Assembly (NCBI RefSeq): GCF_035083965.1 | Contig: NC_089732.1 | Span: forward strand, 7,503,383-7,567,382 | DNA: 64,000 nucleotides | From: Branchiostoma lanceolatum | Taxonomy: Eukaryota > Chordata > Leptocardii > Amphioxiformes > Branchiostomatidae | Direction: 5' to 3' | Notes under the pieces: model-generated | Database searches by the model: none | What the model was told of the DNA's origin: nothing | What the model saw: only the letters and a program-made list of their open reading frames with translations | Made by a program: the position numbers and the translations under genes | Shown here: positions 33,201 to 46,400 of the stretch, piece after piece | How positions within the stretch are numbered: position 1 is the stretch's first letter | How the letters are laid out: the number at the start of each line of letters is the position of its first letter

Positions 33201-36200
33201 TTTTACTCTAGGAGTACCTGACATCACAATGACCAGCAGGTTTCCATATTATCCGGACACGGTCCGAAGAAACCCAAATTTCCAGGCCCAGGACTTCACA
33301 TGGTTATACTGCTACTACGCGGGATCACTTTTAAATCAAAGACATAGATATAAGTTCCAGCTTGAACTAAATACAGGGTCAGGACTACGCTTTACCTCAG
33401 CTAGAAATACCGGTACCGCTGGGTCGAATCCTTTCCGTGTAAAGATCTGGCCTTATAACAGAGATGACGATCCAACTCATCTCACCAACGCCTACTCCTG
33501 TCGGGGTCGACAAAACGGCGTCTCTGACAAAGTCATCACCTTCAAGATGAGAGAAGATGGTAAGATAACTCCAATAGATTCAGATAGCTAGGATCAAAGT
33601 ACCTCTTTGATCACAAACACATTTTTCTCACCTGCCTATGTTTCTCTAGTCCTTAGTGGCAATAATAACTAGATATAAAGAGCAGTGAGAAACAGATCCA
33701 GTCATTATTGCCCGAGGAAGGCAGCAAAAGGACTAAAAAGACTTTGGCAGAGAAAAGATTTGGTTGTGATTAAAAAAAGAATCTTTGTTATGCTATAACT
33801 TACATGATTTACTTTCGGGACTTTCATACTTTGAACAACTTGTGTTATTTGGGCAGAGAAGATGATCAACTGATACAAATGAGGACGTTGTTTGCATAAT
33901 CATTGAGAAACATGATATGTCACTTGAAAGACGAAAATATGGGGCCGTGGAACTCAAGTGTGTATTGTTTTCCCCTTAGTTTGTTTAAATGACCATACCA
34001 AAAAGCCATAATTGCAATTTAATCGTAAAAGTGATACAAAGTTATACAATACATGTATTTTGTTTACAGTTATTACTATGCCAGCGCATAGCCTAAAGTA
34101 GGGATCAGAGGGCAAAACAATATTATAACAACCATAAAACTAGGCTCTGAAAATAGTTTCAGCAGGTTGATCTCTTTGCTTCACAACTCAAAGTTTTGTA
34201 CTTGTCAGCGTTTTCGTAACTCCTCATCTACCTTCCTGAAACGTCGTCAGATACAGAACTCTGTGTTGAGTAGCAAATAACTAAAAATATAGAACTAGGA
34301 CTTTCAACTTAACATGCATTTACCAACTCTTTGGAACAATTTGATAAATCAGTATTCACTACTTTCTGTGTTTCAGCCGACGTGAAGCCCAGACTGTTCT
34401 CCCGGACTGTGAATGTGGGAGACCCGGTAACGTTGGAGATGGTTCGGAACCCAGACTCGACCAGGACTGGAGACTTGGAGTGGAGGAAGGACGGAGTCGT
34501 CCTACAGGGTCAAACGTCTCTCACACTCAGCATCAGCAGTGTCCAGTCTTCAGATAAGGGGATCTATGAGTGCTACTATGAAGGGGCTTATTCCGACAGG
34601 AAGCAGGGCATCATGAGGCTCATAGTCAGGGGTAAGTTTACTAACATGGTCCCTTGTGCACGCTTGCAGTCCGCAATTTCAGTATTTCCAGAACAGTTAT
34701 TTCCTATCAATTACTTACACACGGGTGCATATCACGGGTGCAATCAACATGTCAATTATTAATGAAAAATAGCATGATGATGATGATGATGATGGTGATG
34801 ATGAGCATCAGCCATTTTGATATTGCTTCATGTGACACCACATAGCAAGGCGCCTGTAGTCGAGGAGTTGCTCCTATGTTCCATATGTTCATCCACCGTA
34901 CATTTACAACAATATACTTTTATAAACTTTCCATAGAAGGGCTCTGATTTTGTACGCATGATATTGAAAACGATTAGATATGCTTAGAAAAGAATGTTTC
35001 AATTATGATGATACGTTATACTGCAGCCTGTGCAGAGAACAAGTACGGACCTCCTGGCTGTTCCAGTGACTGTCCTGCCTGTTATAACGGAGGAGTTTGT
35101 CACGATCAGACGGGAGAGTGTGTCTGTCCTCCGGGCTTCATGGGAACTCACTGTGAGACTGGTAAGACTGTTATTTTCAGACGTTCTTCAGAAGTTATTG
35201 GAAATATGTTCTTGATCAATATACAAATCAACCACTTGTCATGAGCTCAAGGGTGCTTTGAATGCCAATAGACTTTAAAAAAACAATTAGATAATTCGTG
35301 GTCTTCCCAAGTCAGCACACAACCATTTCAGTAGAGCATACAGTACAAGGGTGTTATTTGCAATGTTGTATTCCGTTATTCTCAAAACAAACAAGTAACC
35401 CATCACTTGATATGATTACGTATCCGCCTTTGATCAAGTCAATGTCTTTTGCATTGTTTAAACAGCCTGTCCGGACGGACGTTTCGGTAAGACCTGTAGC
35501 TTCAGCTGCAGTGGAGGGTGTCAGGGTCAGCTGATGACGGTTCCGGATCCGGTAGGGTGTACCTGTCCTCCTGGACTCACCGGAATGGCATGTGAAGATG
35601 GTAATGTATCATAAAATTCCTTCCCATCTTGAAGATTATTTTGTCAAATGAGATTGGGTTCTTTATCAGTCAGTAGAAAACTACTTTTACTATTTTCTAT
35701 GTCATTGAAACCGTAACCAATTGCATGATTAAGTGTGCTTTTTTTAGCATGTCCTGAGGGCAGTTACGGCGCAAGCTGCACCCAAACCTGCCACTGTTTA
35801 TCCGGATCGTCAGCCTGTAACAGGGAAACCGGGGCCTGTACCGGTGGGTGTGCGGCTGGATGGGAGGGGAACTCCTGTCAGATAAGTACGAGCTCACATG
35901 GATTAGATGTTTGAGTCTGGAAATCTTCAGCATCTACAGTAAAGATGAATTTTGGCTAGACACCATACGTCTGGAAGAACGTTACACGTCCGTAAAGCAA
36001 TATACACCCATGAGTATGATACTTTCTTGAGAGTTAGGTAACATATAACCATTATATAAGGGTGATAGAGGATACATATACGTATTGCTAGACAATTCTT
36101 TGCAGTGCTGTCTGTCATGTTGTAGCAAACATAGCCTATGATTGACAGATAGATGCAGAAGGATAAAGCTAAATCTGCATGTCAACAGGAAGGGTAGTGA

Positions 36201-39200
36201 TGTATAGTAATCATAGACTGTTCTTCATGCATAACGATGGAATGAAAAAAAAGCTATTGTGAACATAAAACTGCTAGTTACAACTAACTATGTAAATTGA
36301 TGATGAATTCAGCTTGATACGATTTGGTCGTCCTTTACAGGGCCTCCAACAATAACACAACACCCCGCGAATCAAAGAGTAGACGTTGAGCTTCAAGCAA
36401 CCTTCACGTGCAGCAGTCAGGGTGTTCCAACACCTAAGATCATCTGGTACAATGACAGCAGTACCATCACACCTGGAGGACAGATCAGTGTAGATGTAAT
36501 AACAGGAAAAGTTAACGGCATAGACGTGGTCACCAGCACATTAACCATTACTTCTGTGGGCCGTGAGGATAACGGAGAGTACAAGTGTACATCATCTAAT
36601 GCTGCTGGGGACGACACGTCACAGGTGGCAACACTCACGGTGCAAGGTATGAATGCCAGAATCTACCCTTAGATGGTGATGACATTAACCTTGAAATATG
36701 GATTCCGCAAAATTGACAGGCAACGAACTCTGATAAAACTGTTTCCTTCTTTTACACCCCGATTTCATCTCCGACATTTTAACTGAATGGCAACCCATGG
36801 AATTGTCATTTATATAATCTTGACCTTTCTTGTTTCGCTTGCTAGTAGGAATGTCGTACATGAACACATGAAACAACAATTTTCCTTACCCTCTATAGAA
36901 CGTCCGGACGATGTAAGAGTGACCGTCACCGCCGTTAACTCCACAGCCCTACAAGTCACGTGGACAGTAGGCGTGTCCGGAAACCTGGACATCACCGACT
37001 CCCAGGTCCGCTACAGGAGTTACATCAACGGTGAATGGACACCTCACTCGCCATGGAGATTAACAGGAATTTCCGGTACAAATGGTGCTGTCCATATCTC
37101 TGGCCTGTTACCCGCCGTTACGTACCGTGTACAAGTCACTGTACGTAATGTGATAGGGTGGAACAGGCCACCTGCATGGGCCAGGGCAATCACAGATGAA
37201 GCACGTAAGTTCAGACTATTGGTTGTTAAGCTTAATAAGCATACATAACAGATTGATAAACACATTTAGCAAAAAGCTTATCAAGCGCTTGGTAGATTTT
37301 GCTAACTTCATTTCCTACTGTAGCAACAACATCATAAACTGGCTACGTAACCTGTATTTATACAAGCTCTCAGCCGGAGGTTACTGACCCCCACCCAAGA
37401 GGGTTAAAGGCGGTTACGGAAACCGGCTGGACACTAGGAGCGCGATTCGACAGGCTAACTGGCTACGTAGCCTAGATTGAAGTATGTGCACATCTTCTGG
37501 GAATAATGAATTGTATTCACCCAGAAACTAACGCAATATCCTTTCCTTCTTTGGATTCTACGTTCTTCCTGGCAAAAATATAATATCTCTATAATGAGCT
37601 GTTGTTAGAATAGTTCTTTGAAATGTTTGTTCAACCGTTTAACTGGTTATTGTGCTCTTCACTGACAGCACCGGGTCCTCCGCACGGTTTACAAGCCACG
37701 CCGACGTCTCACAACACCGTACAACTGACCTGGCAACCACCGGTGAGAACCAACGGAGTCATCCGCAGCTATACGATCCAGTATGAAGCATCTTCGTCAT
37801 GCAACTCATCAGACTTTTCAATAACAACTACGGACGACAGCACCACTACCGTTATTAGAGACCTGGTTCCGTACACAAACTACATATTCCGGGTGCACGG
37901 AGCGACAAGCGCAGGAGGAGGTGAATTCAGCGACTGTAACATCACAAGGACACTGGAATATTGTGAGTTATCAGCAATATGATTGAGGTTGGTTATTGTA
38001 TCTCAAATGTATTAATGTCACTTTGCGTATCAATCTATGCATGACGCCGTTATGTTCTAATCAACCTCTGCAGATCCGACAGCTCCAGTGATCCTGAAGG
38101 TTGAAGACGAACGCGACTGTAACTGTGATGGGTCCAACGTCGCTCGACAGGTAGCGCTGACGATAAAGTTTCGCCGGCCGGATAACGTTTACGGCCAGGT
38201 ACAGGCGTACCAACTTAGCCTGTACAACAGATCTACAAACGAGCCGTTTCATCGGGAGAACATGACGTCAGGACTGCACCAGGAGAACCTGACAGTCAGT
38301 GTCAGTTCTGAACAATTGCAGCCTGCACAGAACTACTCTGTCACTGTGAGTGCAACTACAAGTAACGTTACATGTACAATATCTATATCCTGGTGTCATC
38401 ACGTTCTGGTTTCAGTCAAATGAGAATGTAGCGATACATGCATGCGTGTTGTGGCGATAGTTTCATAATGTCGAAGCTTACATTCGGGTAATGATAAAAT
38501 GTGAGCTGCTCTCGAATGATAAAACCCAGGGAATGTATTATCGGTTCATCGATGCATGTTCCATTCTAACTCAGGTTTCATATTTACTTATATCAGGTGT
38601 CGGCCATCAACACAGTTTACCGTGGAATCGAGAGTCATCCACGTTTGGCCCAAACAAGTGACGGATGTACGTATGAGATTTTTCTTCAGGATCAGAAGAA
38701 AGTAAACGAAACTAGATGTAGTCATAAAAGTATACATCGTGCAACAACAAAAGAGTATTGTGCGCACCTCTTTTTTTTCCACATGATTGTACCATTTTGC
38801 TTGACTCTTGAACATCAACCATCCTTTGTGCACTATAGGTCTCGATGCTCCAACTGTACAAAACCAAGTCACCGATGACAGCTGTGGACTCATGTGGACA
38901 TCACCTACACAGACCCGTGGGACACTGAAAGGACATATCGTTAGTATATTTGTATTTCTAAATCAAATTTTGATTTTTCTCCTTTGATATTAGTAAATGT
39001 AAGCAAATACATCATGCGTTGTCAATGAATGAATAAATTCTACCCAGGTTACACGTACAGTGATACCCCGTCACCAGTATCCAGATGACTCAAACGCGGA
39101 GGTAACAACAGAAACGTTCGAACTGGGTGTCCATCAGTGGTCGGCGCTAAAGCAGAACCTGTCCGCCAACTCAGTCATACACTTCACGGTACGAGCACTC

Positions 39201-40470
39201 ACGTGCGGAGAGGGTGGAAAGAGCAAGGAGTTGACCTGTGAAATTGCAAGAGTTGGTGAGTGCTTTCCTTTCCTTAAATTTGTAGCGGCCCAACAAAACG
39301 TTTCTAGCGTCACCTTCTATCGATCGCTTTTGCTGAAGAGTGAAGTTTCCCAACAGCCATTCGACAAGTTTATATTGTGTTACAGAACCGCCTGCAGTCA
39401 TATTGCTCTCTACCGGTCCTCCCGTGATTCCTACTGCAAGGTCGTTTCATATGGACCTCCCGGACGTGAGTGAGAGAAATGGGCCCATAAGGTGAGTTCC
39501 TCAAACATGTTTGTGTTATCATCACTTCCGTAGAGTGATGCGGCTTTGAGGGAAATCAGATACATTGTGTATTCATTTTTGATTGTGTTGAATCACTTGT
39601 AATTAGTTATGTGAATTTTCCGATTCATCTTCCTTAGCTGCTACCAAGTGATTGTCGTCAAGATGACGAAAGACGAGACCCTTGAAGGCCTGGGGAGAAG
39701 AGTTGGGGCACCAGACGTTATACTGACAGATGAAGCACCACAAGAAGGACAGACTGAGCCTTACGTAGCTATTGGCCTTTCAGGGTAGGTTTCTTTAAGT
39801 TCCATTGAATTTTCATTTTCATCATGGTTTGGCACACACTGTCAGAAAATAGGATATACTGTATTTCTTAGGACATTTGAACGTATTCAAGCAGTGAAAG
39901 GTGACTTGCAGCCTGTTGTGATTTGCATAAGAAGTGTCAAAATAGGTATTCATGGAATATCGATGTACCATGATATGCGATACCACAATCTTTGCAGATT
40001 GAAATGTTTCTTTCGTTGATCAGGGAGCAGTACAAACAGATAGTCTCCCGAGGAGTGGACATTGGGACGGGGGAGGCGTGTGAACATGAGTGCTGCCGAC
40101 GGACTGAAGTTACACTGAAAGGCGGCAATGCAAAGGATCCTGGAAACAAAGAGTTAGAGCCGGCAACAATGTACACAGCAGTAGTCAGAGTCTATGTGGA
40201 CACTTCCACATCCGGTGGGAGGCGGAAGAGGGACACCAAAAGGGTACGATAACACATTTTGCCATAAATTTTGCATAGTATGAATTAAGATTTCACTCTA
40301 CATCGATAGAATTTCAAATGTTGAAAAGGTTAGTATCGACCTCATTGTCAGTAAAGGTCAACTCATATTAGTGTCACTGTGCAAACCAGTTAAACCTTTT
40401 TGACCCCAACCATTTTCTTAATTGCAGGCGTACTCTACTAGCCCCTTTATAGAACCGGTAGTCACACAAG
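30228..40470 (+). other. Ectodomain exons of the Tie-like receptor phosphatase
   Basis: Exons: 30228-30315 signal peptide; 33212-33559 Ig 1; 34377-34631 Ig 2 (ends YECYYEG...LIVR, as in Tie Ig 2); 35027-35161, 35466-35600 and 35748-35885, one EGF-like module each; 36341-36646 Ig 3 (WYND, NGEYKC); 36899-37204 FN3; 37669-37962 FN3; 38074-38345 and 38597-38666 FN3; 38839-38939 and 39048-39255 FN3; 39386-39491, 39638-39784, 40024-40243 and 40428-40470, membrane-proximal domain containing VSERNGPI and YQVIVV, phrases typical of receptor phosphatases. Single-domain exons are mostly phase 1-1, the usual shuffling-competent class. The first intron (30316-33211) and others hold no recognised gene, only repeat family A at about 32640-32760 and a degenerate 127-bp-family copy near 33860-33910. 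Confidence 0.85.
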
Positions 40471-43400
40471 GTAAGTTTTACATCTAGTTGATTGTTATAT
40501 GTTATACATAATTAATATGGAATCAACTCGTCTTTAATAGAGTATCTAAGTTTTAGTATGCTAGCATAAATTACACATGGAAATGTTATTCTACAAACAG
40601 ATGTGGTGACTACAACGGTGATTCCTATAGCTGTTGGAGCTGCCGTCGGCGTCCTGTTGGTTCTTGTGGTTGCACTGGGCATCTTACTTTACAGGTAATA
40701 CTAAACATCACGTCCACTACTGGATAAATCATATAGAAACATGGATATTACATTGATAAATCACTTGATGATAATGGATGACGTAAAGTTATGTTCACCT
40801 TACACTTCATACAGAGGAGCCAGTGTATCTTTGTTCTTAAAGGAACCAAAACCTTGCCCTGGGGAAGTCGTAAAGGGAGTGCTCCTACTGTGAGCTGCCC
40901 AGCAGGTTGAGGGCTGGATTAATCCACCATAACCACATAAATTCATAAAAGGATTAGATGTCTGCCAGCCTGGGACAATAGCAGGGACAGATTACCATAA
41001 TAACTGTCAGAGAATTCAAACTTTTTTCTGTACTGGTTTTTCTATGAACAGTATCAAACCATGCAGAATGGCCCAGATATCTATCAAAAAGTCACATAAT
41101 CCAAGGAAGTTTCAATCAGATAAGATCCCTTGGATAATCAAGACAATACTATCTACAACTTTCAGTTTGGGGGAAGCCAACCTTGTTCAAATTTTCAAAC
41201 TTTCAAATCGACCCTGTCAACGTTGTGTTAGAGTGTCTAAATGGATATAGATTTCCAATGTCTTCCCAACATTAGCCTAGGTTGTGTGTCTAGAAATATG
41301 ACTTGGGATTTTTTGCGTCTTCTTGTTGTTGTAACCAGCATAGAATAGGGCTCTGTAGAACAGTACATATAACTGCTAGCCAATGTCTCAAACTAAATTG
41401 CAAGCCAGTGTTGTCATTACTTTATTTCTTGGCTAACTGTCCTTCAAGCTAACTTCTTTATGTGTGGCCATACTTCAAAGTCTTATATGTTATCTATAGA
41501 ATTCAAACATGACTTGAAGAGTAACTTGTACATGGTAAACTTTCTCAGCCAGGCCTCCACTGATGTGCACTGTACGGCTGCCAGGCGCATACTGAAGGCT
41601 ATAGTTTACATTATCCCGTATTTATATAGTTTTACTGGGGTCTTTAAGTTAGTGTACCTTATGTCACACAGACGACGAACGGCTAGAAAGAAGGTCCCAG
41701 CAACCCTCCCCCTGACACCGGTGGTGACGGCTGATGAGGAGAAAGATGAGTTGCAGGGTGCCGTCGGTCCGCAAGTGGACACCGAGGAGGAAGTTGCTGT
41801 CAAACCAAAGCCAAAACCAAAGCCACAGCCGCCAAAATTGGGTTAGTTGTTATCGACATTTTCTCTGGTTTTTGAGGCTTTAAAGAGCGGCAAGGTGATG
41901 AGAAAAATGGGCAAAAGAAGAGATTAAAAAATCAAGACCATGGCACGTCCAGGTCAAAAGATTTATAAAAAAAGGAAGTTCTACTGCAGTACCAAGGTCA
42001 CATACCAGGGGGCCCAAAATCAACCTTGAACGTTGTCTTACCAACACCTATTCACATACCAAATATCATCGTAATCCATTCAGAGGTTCCTGAATTATTC
42101 TGACTACAAAAAGCCGGAAACACAAACACACACAGACACACATAAAACAATATCTCCATTTTTCATGGAGATAATAACAAATGATGAAATATTTTCTTTA
42201 TCCTGCTAGATATGTACTGCCTTTATGACTACAATAATCGTCATACGTGCATGTGGGCTTTTATATCCACGTACCAGACTTGATTTGTTTTATAATGATT
42301 GTTTCTTACAGCTAAGAAGCCATCGGCACCACCGCCGGTGCAAAAGCCCAACTTCGATGAGCCGATAGCTATACCGAATCTGGAGGCCGAGTTTGACAGG
42401 AGAGCCGCCAATGGCAACCAACTCTTCTCGGAAGAATTCTCGGTCAGAAAATAAATTTTCTTTAACGTTGTGCCAAATCTTTGCGCGTACATGTATTTGG
42501 GAACAGCTGGGATTTTCATCATATTTTGCTACCAACGAAGTAGTAAAATCAGTCAAGGATATTAAGAGGTATACCCTTTGAACTGCAGGTGGTTGAAACA
42601 GGAACACCTAACACCGATATTACATGTATCATCCACAGGCCCTTCCCGCTACACTAGGACGAGAACACGCCGAAGCTTATTATAATGACTTCAACACGGA
42701 AAGGAACAGGTTCAAGAACATCATCGCGTGTAAGTATTTGTGTCAAAACTGTTTGAACCTGTATCATATCAGCATTGCGTCAGTATGGGAAAAAGAATGT
42801 TTATGTAAGGATCTGTTACAATGTTATGTTTTTCGCAACAATGCGTGGCAAATTAAGCTGTTATAAAAGTTAATGCATCGTATCATGGTCGCTGCTTGGT
42901 GTCCCAACCTGTTGGAATAGGGCGGTCGTCAAAAATGGTAAATGACCTAGTAGGTTGAGAGGCAATCGCCAATGGCACCGCCGTCTAAGGCGTTGGTATG
43001 CCGCAAGTTACGGCCCGCCCTCTCCTGTCCTTGGTGCTGAACTCACTATCGGGACAGACGCAAGACGGGAGGACAGGATGTTTGTACGTAATGCCGGGTC
43101 TTTTATATGGGTTAATTGAAACCAGAAGTCTTAGAAACACGATTGAAGTGAACCTTCCGAAGTAGAAAAATGACAATAGAGCTTGGAGCTAGAAAATTAG
43201 TAACAATGATTTTATCCCATGTTTCTCCAGATGACAATGCACGTGTACAGCTGACTCCCATCCCTGACACTCCTGGATCCGACTATATCCACGCTTCCTA
43301 CATGGACGTAGGTTGATTTTTGTTTTTTAGATATTGTTAGCTCCATTGTGCCACTCTGGTTTTGATAATAAAGTCACGTAAATGTACACCAGTCTTACAT

Positions 43401-46400
43401 GTATATCTTTAGGTTTTGTCTGTGATTTTCAGTGTTGAGTTTGTCGGTTTGCTGATAGGATACGGTTATTGCACATTTCGAACTTTAATACTTACAGTAG
43501 TACCTCACACAGATTGCCATTAGTCGCAAATAGACTTTTTGCACCTATACTTTCAATAATATGGCAACATTGTGAATGTTAATAGGGATACAGTGTTGCA
43601 AGAAAGTTCATCGCTGCACAAGGTAAGAGTGCTATCCATGTCCATGATACATAACACGTTAGCAACTTTCTTTCGATATGCTTTCTCATAATTACACAGT
43701 ACTTGTCCTGCGACTATTCTTCATTTATCTAAGTCGAGTATATATCTTACTTACAAAACTTTAATATGGCACATCTGTCTTCTTGAAATCGTCATAAAAC
43801 ATAAGTTACGCGCATTTCTATACTTTGAACTGTAGGTCCCCTGCCTAACACGGTGGGTGATTTCTGGAGGATGATGTGGGAAACCGGGTCGAAAACCATC
43901 GTTATGGTGACCAATCTGAAGGAGAAAAACAAGGTACTCACAAGTCTCCCCTTACAGTATATTCAACTTATCTACCGTTAATAGAACATTCATGGTATTT
44001 TTTGTGCTGCATGTTAGCAACTTATAGAAAGGTCTATCTCATCACTAATCAATTACAGGACTTGTGATGTCTGAAAGAATCTGTAACGTTGCTTTAGATA
44101 CTTACCATTAATAGCCGACGTTTATATTTGAATACATTGTATGTGATTTTTATCCTCACAGCAAAAGTGCACACAGTACTGGCCGGACAGTGGGAAGCAG
44201 ACTTATGGAGACATTGACGTCACCTTGGTTGACACCATCCCGATGGTGGATATAGTGACAAGGATCTTTCTGGTTACAAAGGTGACTGCAAAAATGTATT
44301 ACTTTATGAGCAAATAAGTTACAGATACCGATTTTATGTCATTTTACCGTTTGCATTGTAAAGCGGGATGAAAGACTTCAGAGATATCAATCCATCCAGT
44401 AATTAGAAGAAAAAAAGCATCAATGAATCTGCAATGAGCGTAGTCTTAGACTAATCTGGTTTGAAAATTCGCATTTTTCCTGTTTCTGAAGAACTCTTGA
44501 AAACTGAAAACTCATCCGATTCTGACACTACCATGAATGTTCGTTAGTATTAGGACCATGGAATATCTGATACCAACTTCATTTCCGTCTCACCACTATA
44601 AACACACAGGAAGGTGTCCGTGGGCGACGTCAGGTGACCCAGTTCCACTTCCTCGGCTGGCCGGACTACGGGCTGCCCCGGAGCCCCATGGGATTGCTGA
44701 AGTTCCACAGGGCAGTGGTTACTAAGACAACCAGCAATGACACACCCATCGTTGTACACTGCAGGTAGAAAGCACAATGAGATGGTGTAAGAAAATTAAT
44801 CTAGTAGCGGCCCTATATGGTAATTGTTGTGTATAATCGTATTGAAGAGAGAAGAGTCTTGAAAATGGTGTAGGGATGTATCGCTATCCTTAAGATTCTA
44901 TACAGCCATTTTCTCCCAATGTCCTTTGCATTTTTTATCGCTATTGGTTCTGAATCTGGAAGATACATGATAACACAATGTCTATTCTGCAGTGCCGGTG
45001 TTGGCCGCACGGGCACGTTCATCACCATAGACGCCATGTTGGAGATGATGCAGACTGCAGAGAAAGTGGACGTGTTCGGGTTTGTCTCCAGGATGCGGCA
45101 GAACAGGAGCAACATGGTTCAGACAGAGGTACGCATATCACCAACGAAATCCTCCCGACCTGCAGTTAATTGTACATGATATCAAATTGATATAAAATTT
45201 CATTTCTACATATAATAATCCAATTATCTTGGACATCTCTAGGCCCAGTACGTGTTCATCTACCGGGCCCTACTGGAACAGCACCTGTATGGAGACACGG
45301 AGGTGGAGGTGGCCAACATCCAGCACCACATGCACAAACTCAGGACCGAGCAGCCGGGTGCAGACAAGACTGGCTTCGAGATAGAGTTCGAGGTTTGCTA
45401 GCATCACTTTAAGTTTAAGATACTGTACTTCATTTCCCAATACAAGACAAACTTTGATCGGTATGATTTCTCATTGCTGCATTGAAAACAATCACAATCA
45501 CACTTCCAAGCTAGTATATATATATGGCGTTTGTTTTTAAACATAGAACCTATTCTAACGTCTGTCTATGTTTAGAAACTGACCAGGCTTCCAGTGGACC
45601 GTTCGAACATGCGCTGTGGGAACCTACCTAATAACATGAACAAGAATAGAGTGTTGCAGATTCTGCCTTGTGAGTACAAATTACAAGTCTACTTGATTTC
45701 ACCATTATGTGCATTGCTGTAACAAATCCTTTCACTTTCTTGCGCTTATTTTCGAAGACAAGAAAGTTTAAGATAGGTTACTAATGTCAGAATTAATTTA
45801 TCCCTTAAACTGTCATAAGCATCTAAAGAACTACCAAAAAAGCAATTACTCAAACAACTGGATATGAAAATCATATCCAGTTGTTTGAGTAATTGCTTTT
45901 TTGGTGTATCTTATTACCTGGATGTCTAATGTTCATCGACGCATCTAAAGAACTGGTCTCTGACTAGTCGCAAACGAAAGATTTCAACATCGAACGAAAC
46001 GTTATGAAATGCTGAACAAACTTTGTGACAATGTACAAAATGATAAAAACTAACCTCTCTTCCTGAAAGAGGAAACGAAAGATCTTCTCTGACAGCAACT
46101 ACAAAATTGTCTTTTTCCAGATGACACTAGACGTGTGTTTCTCCTGCACAAACTAGGGGTGAAGGGTTCTGACTACATCAACGCCTCTTTCATCGACGTA
46201 AGTTGTTTTCAGCTTCTTTGAAATAAGTTAATTGTTCCCGTTGAATAAAGAAAGTTCACTGAGAAGTTCAAAATCCATATCTATTTGCTTGGAACTAAAG
46301 AACACTTGTTCGGTCGCGCAGGGGTACCGTGAGAAGGACGCCTACATCGCCACGCAGCACGATGGTCAAATATGGGCACGAAATTTCCAGACTTTTTTAG

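Noticed and set aside
39386-39479. Exon ending at the donor after GGAC (39470)
   Set aside because: Using it would break the frame with the next exon; the downstream donor at 39491 keeps the VSERNGPI phrase typical of receptor phosphatases and the correct phase.
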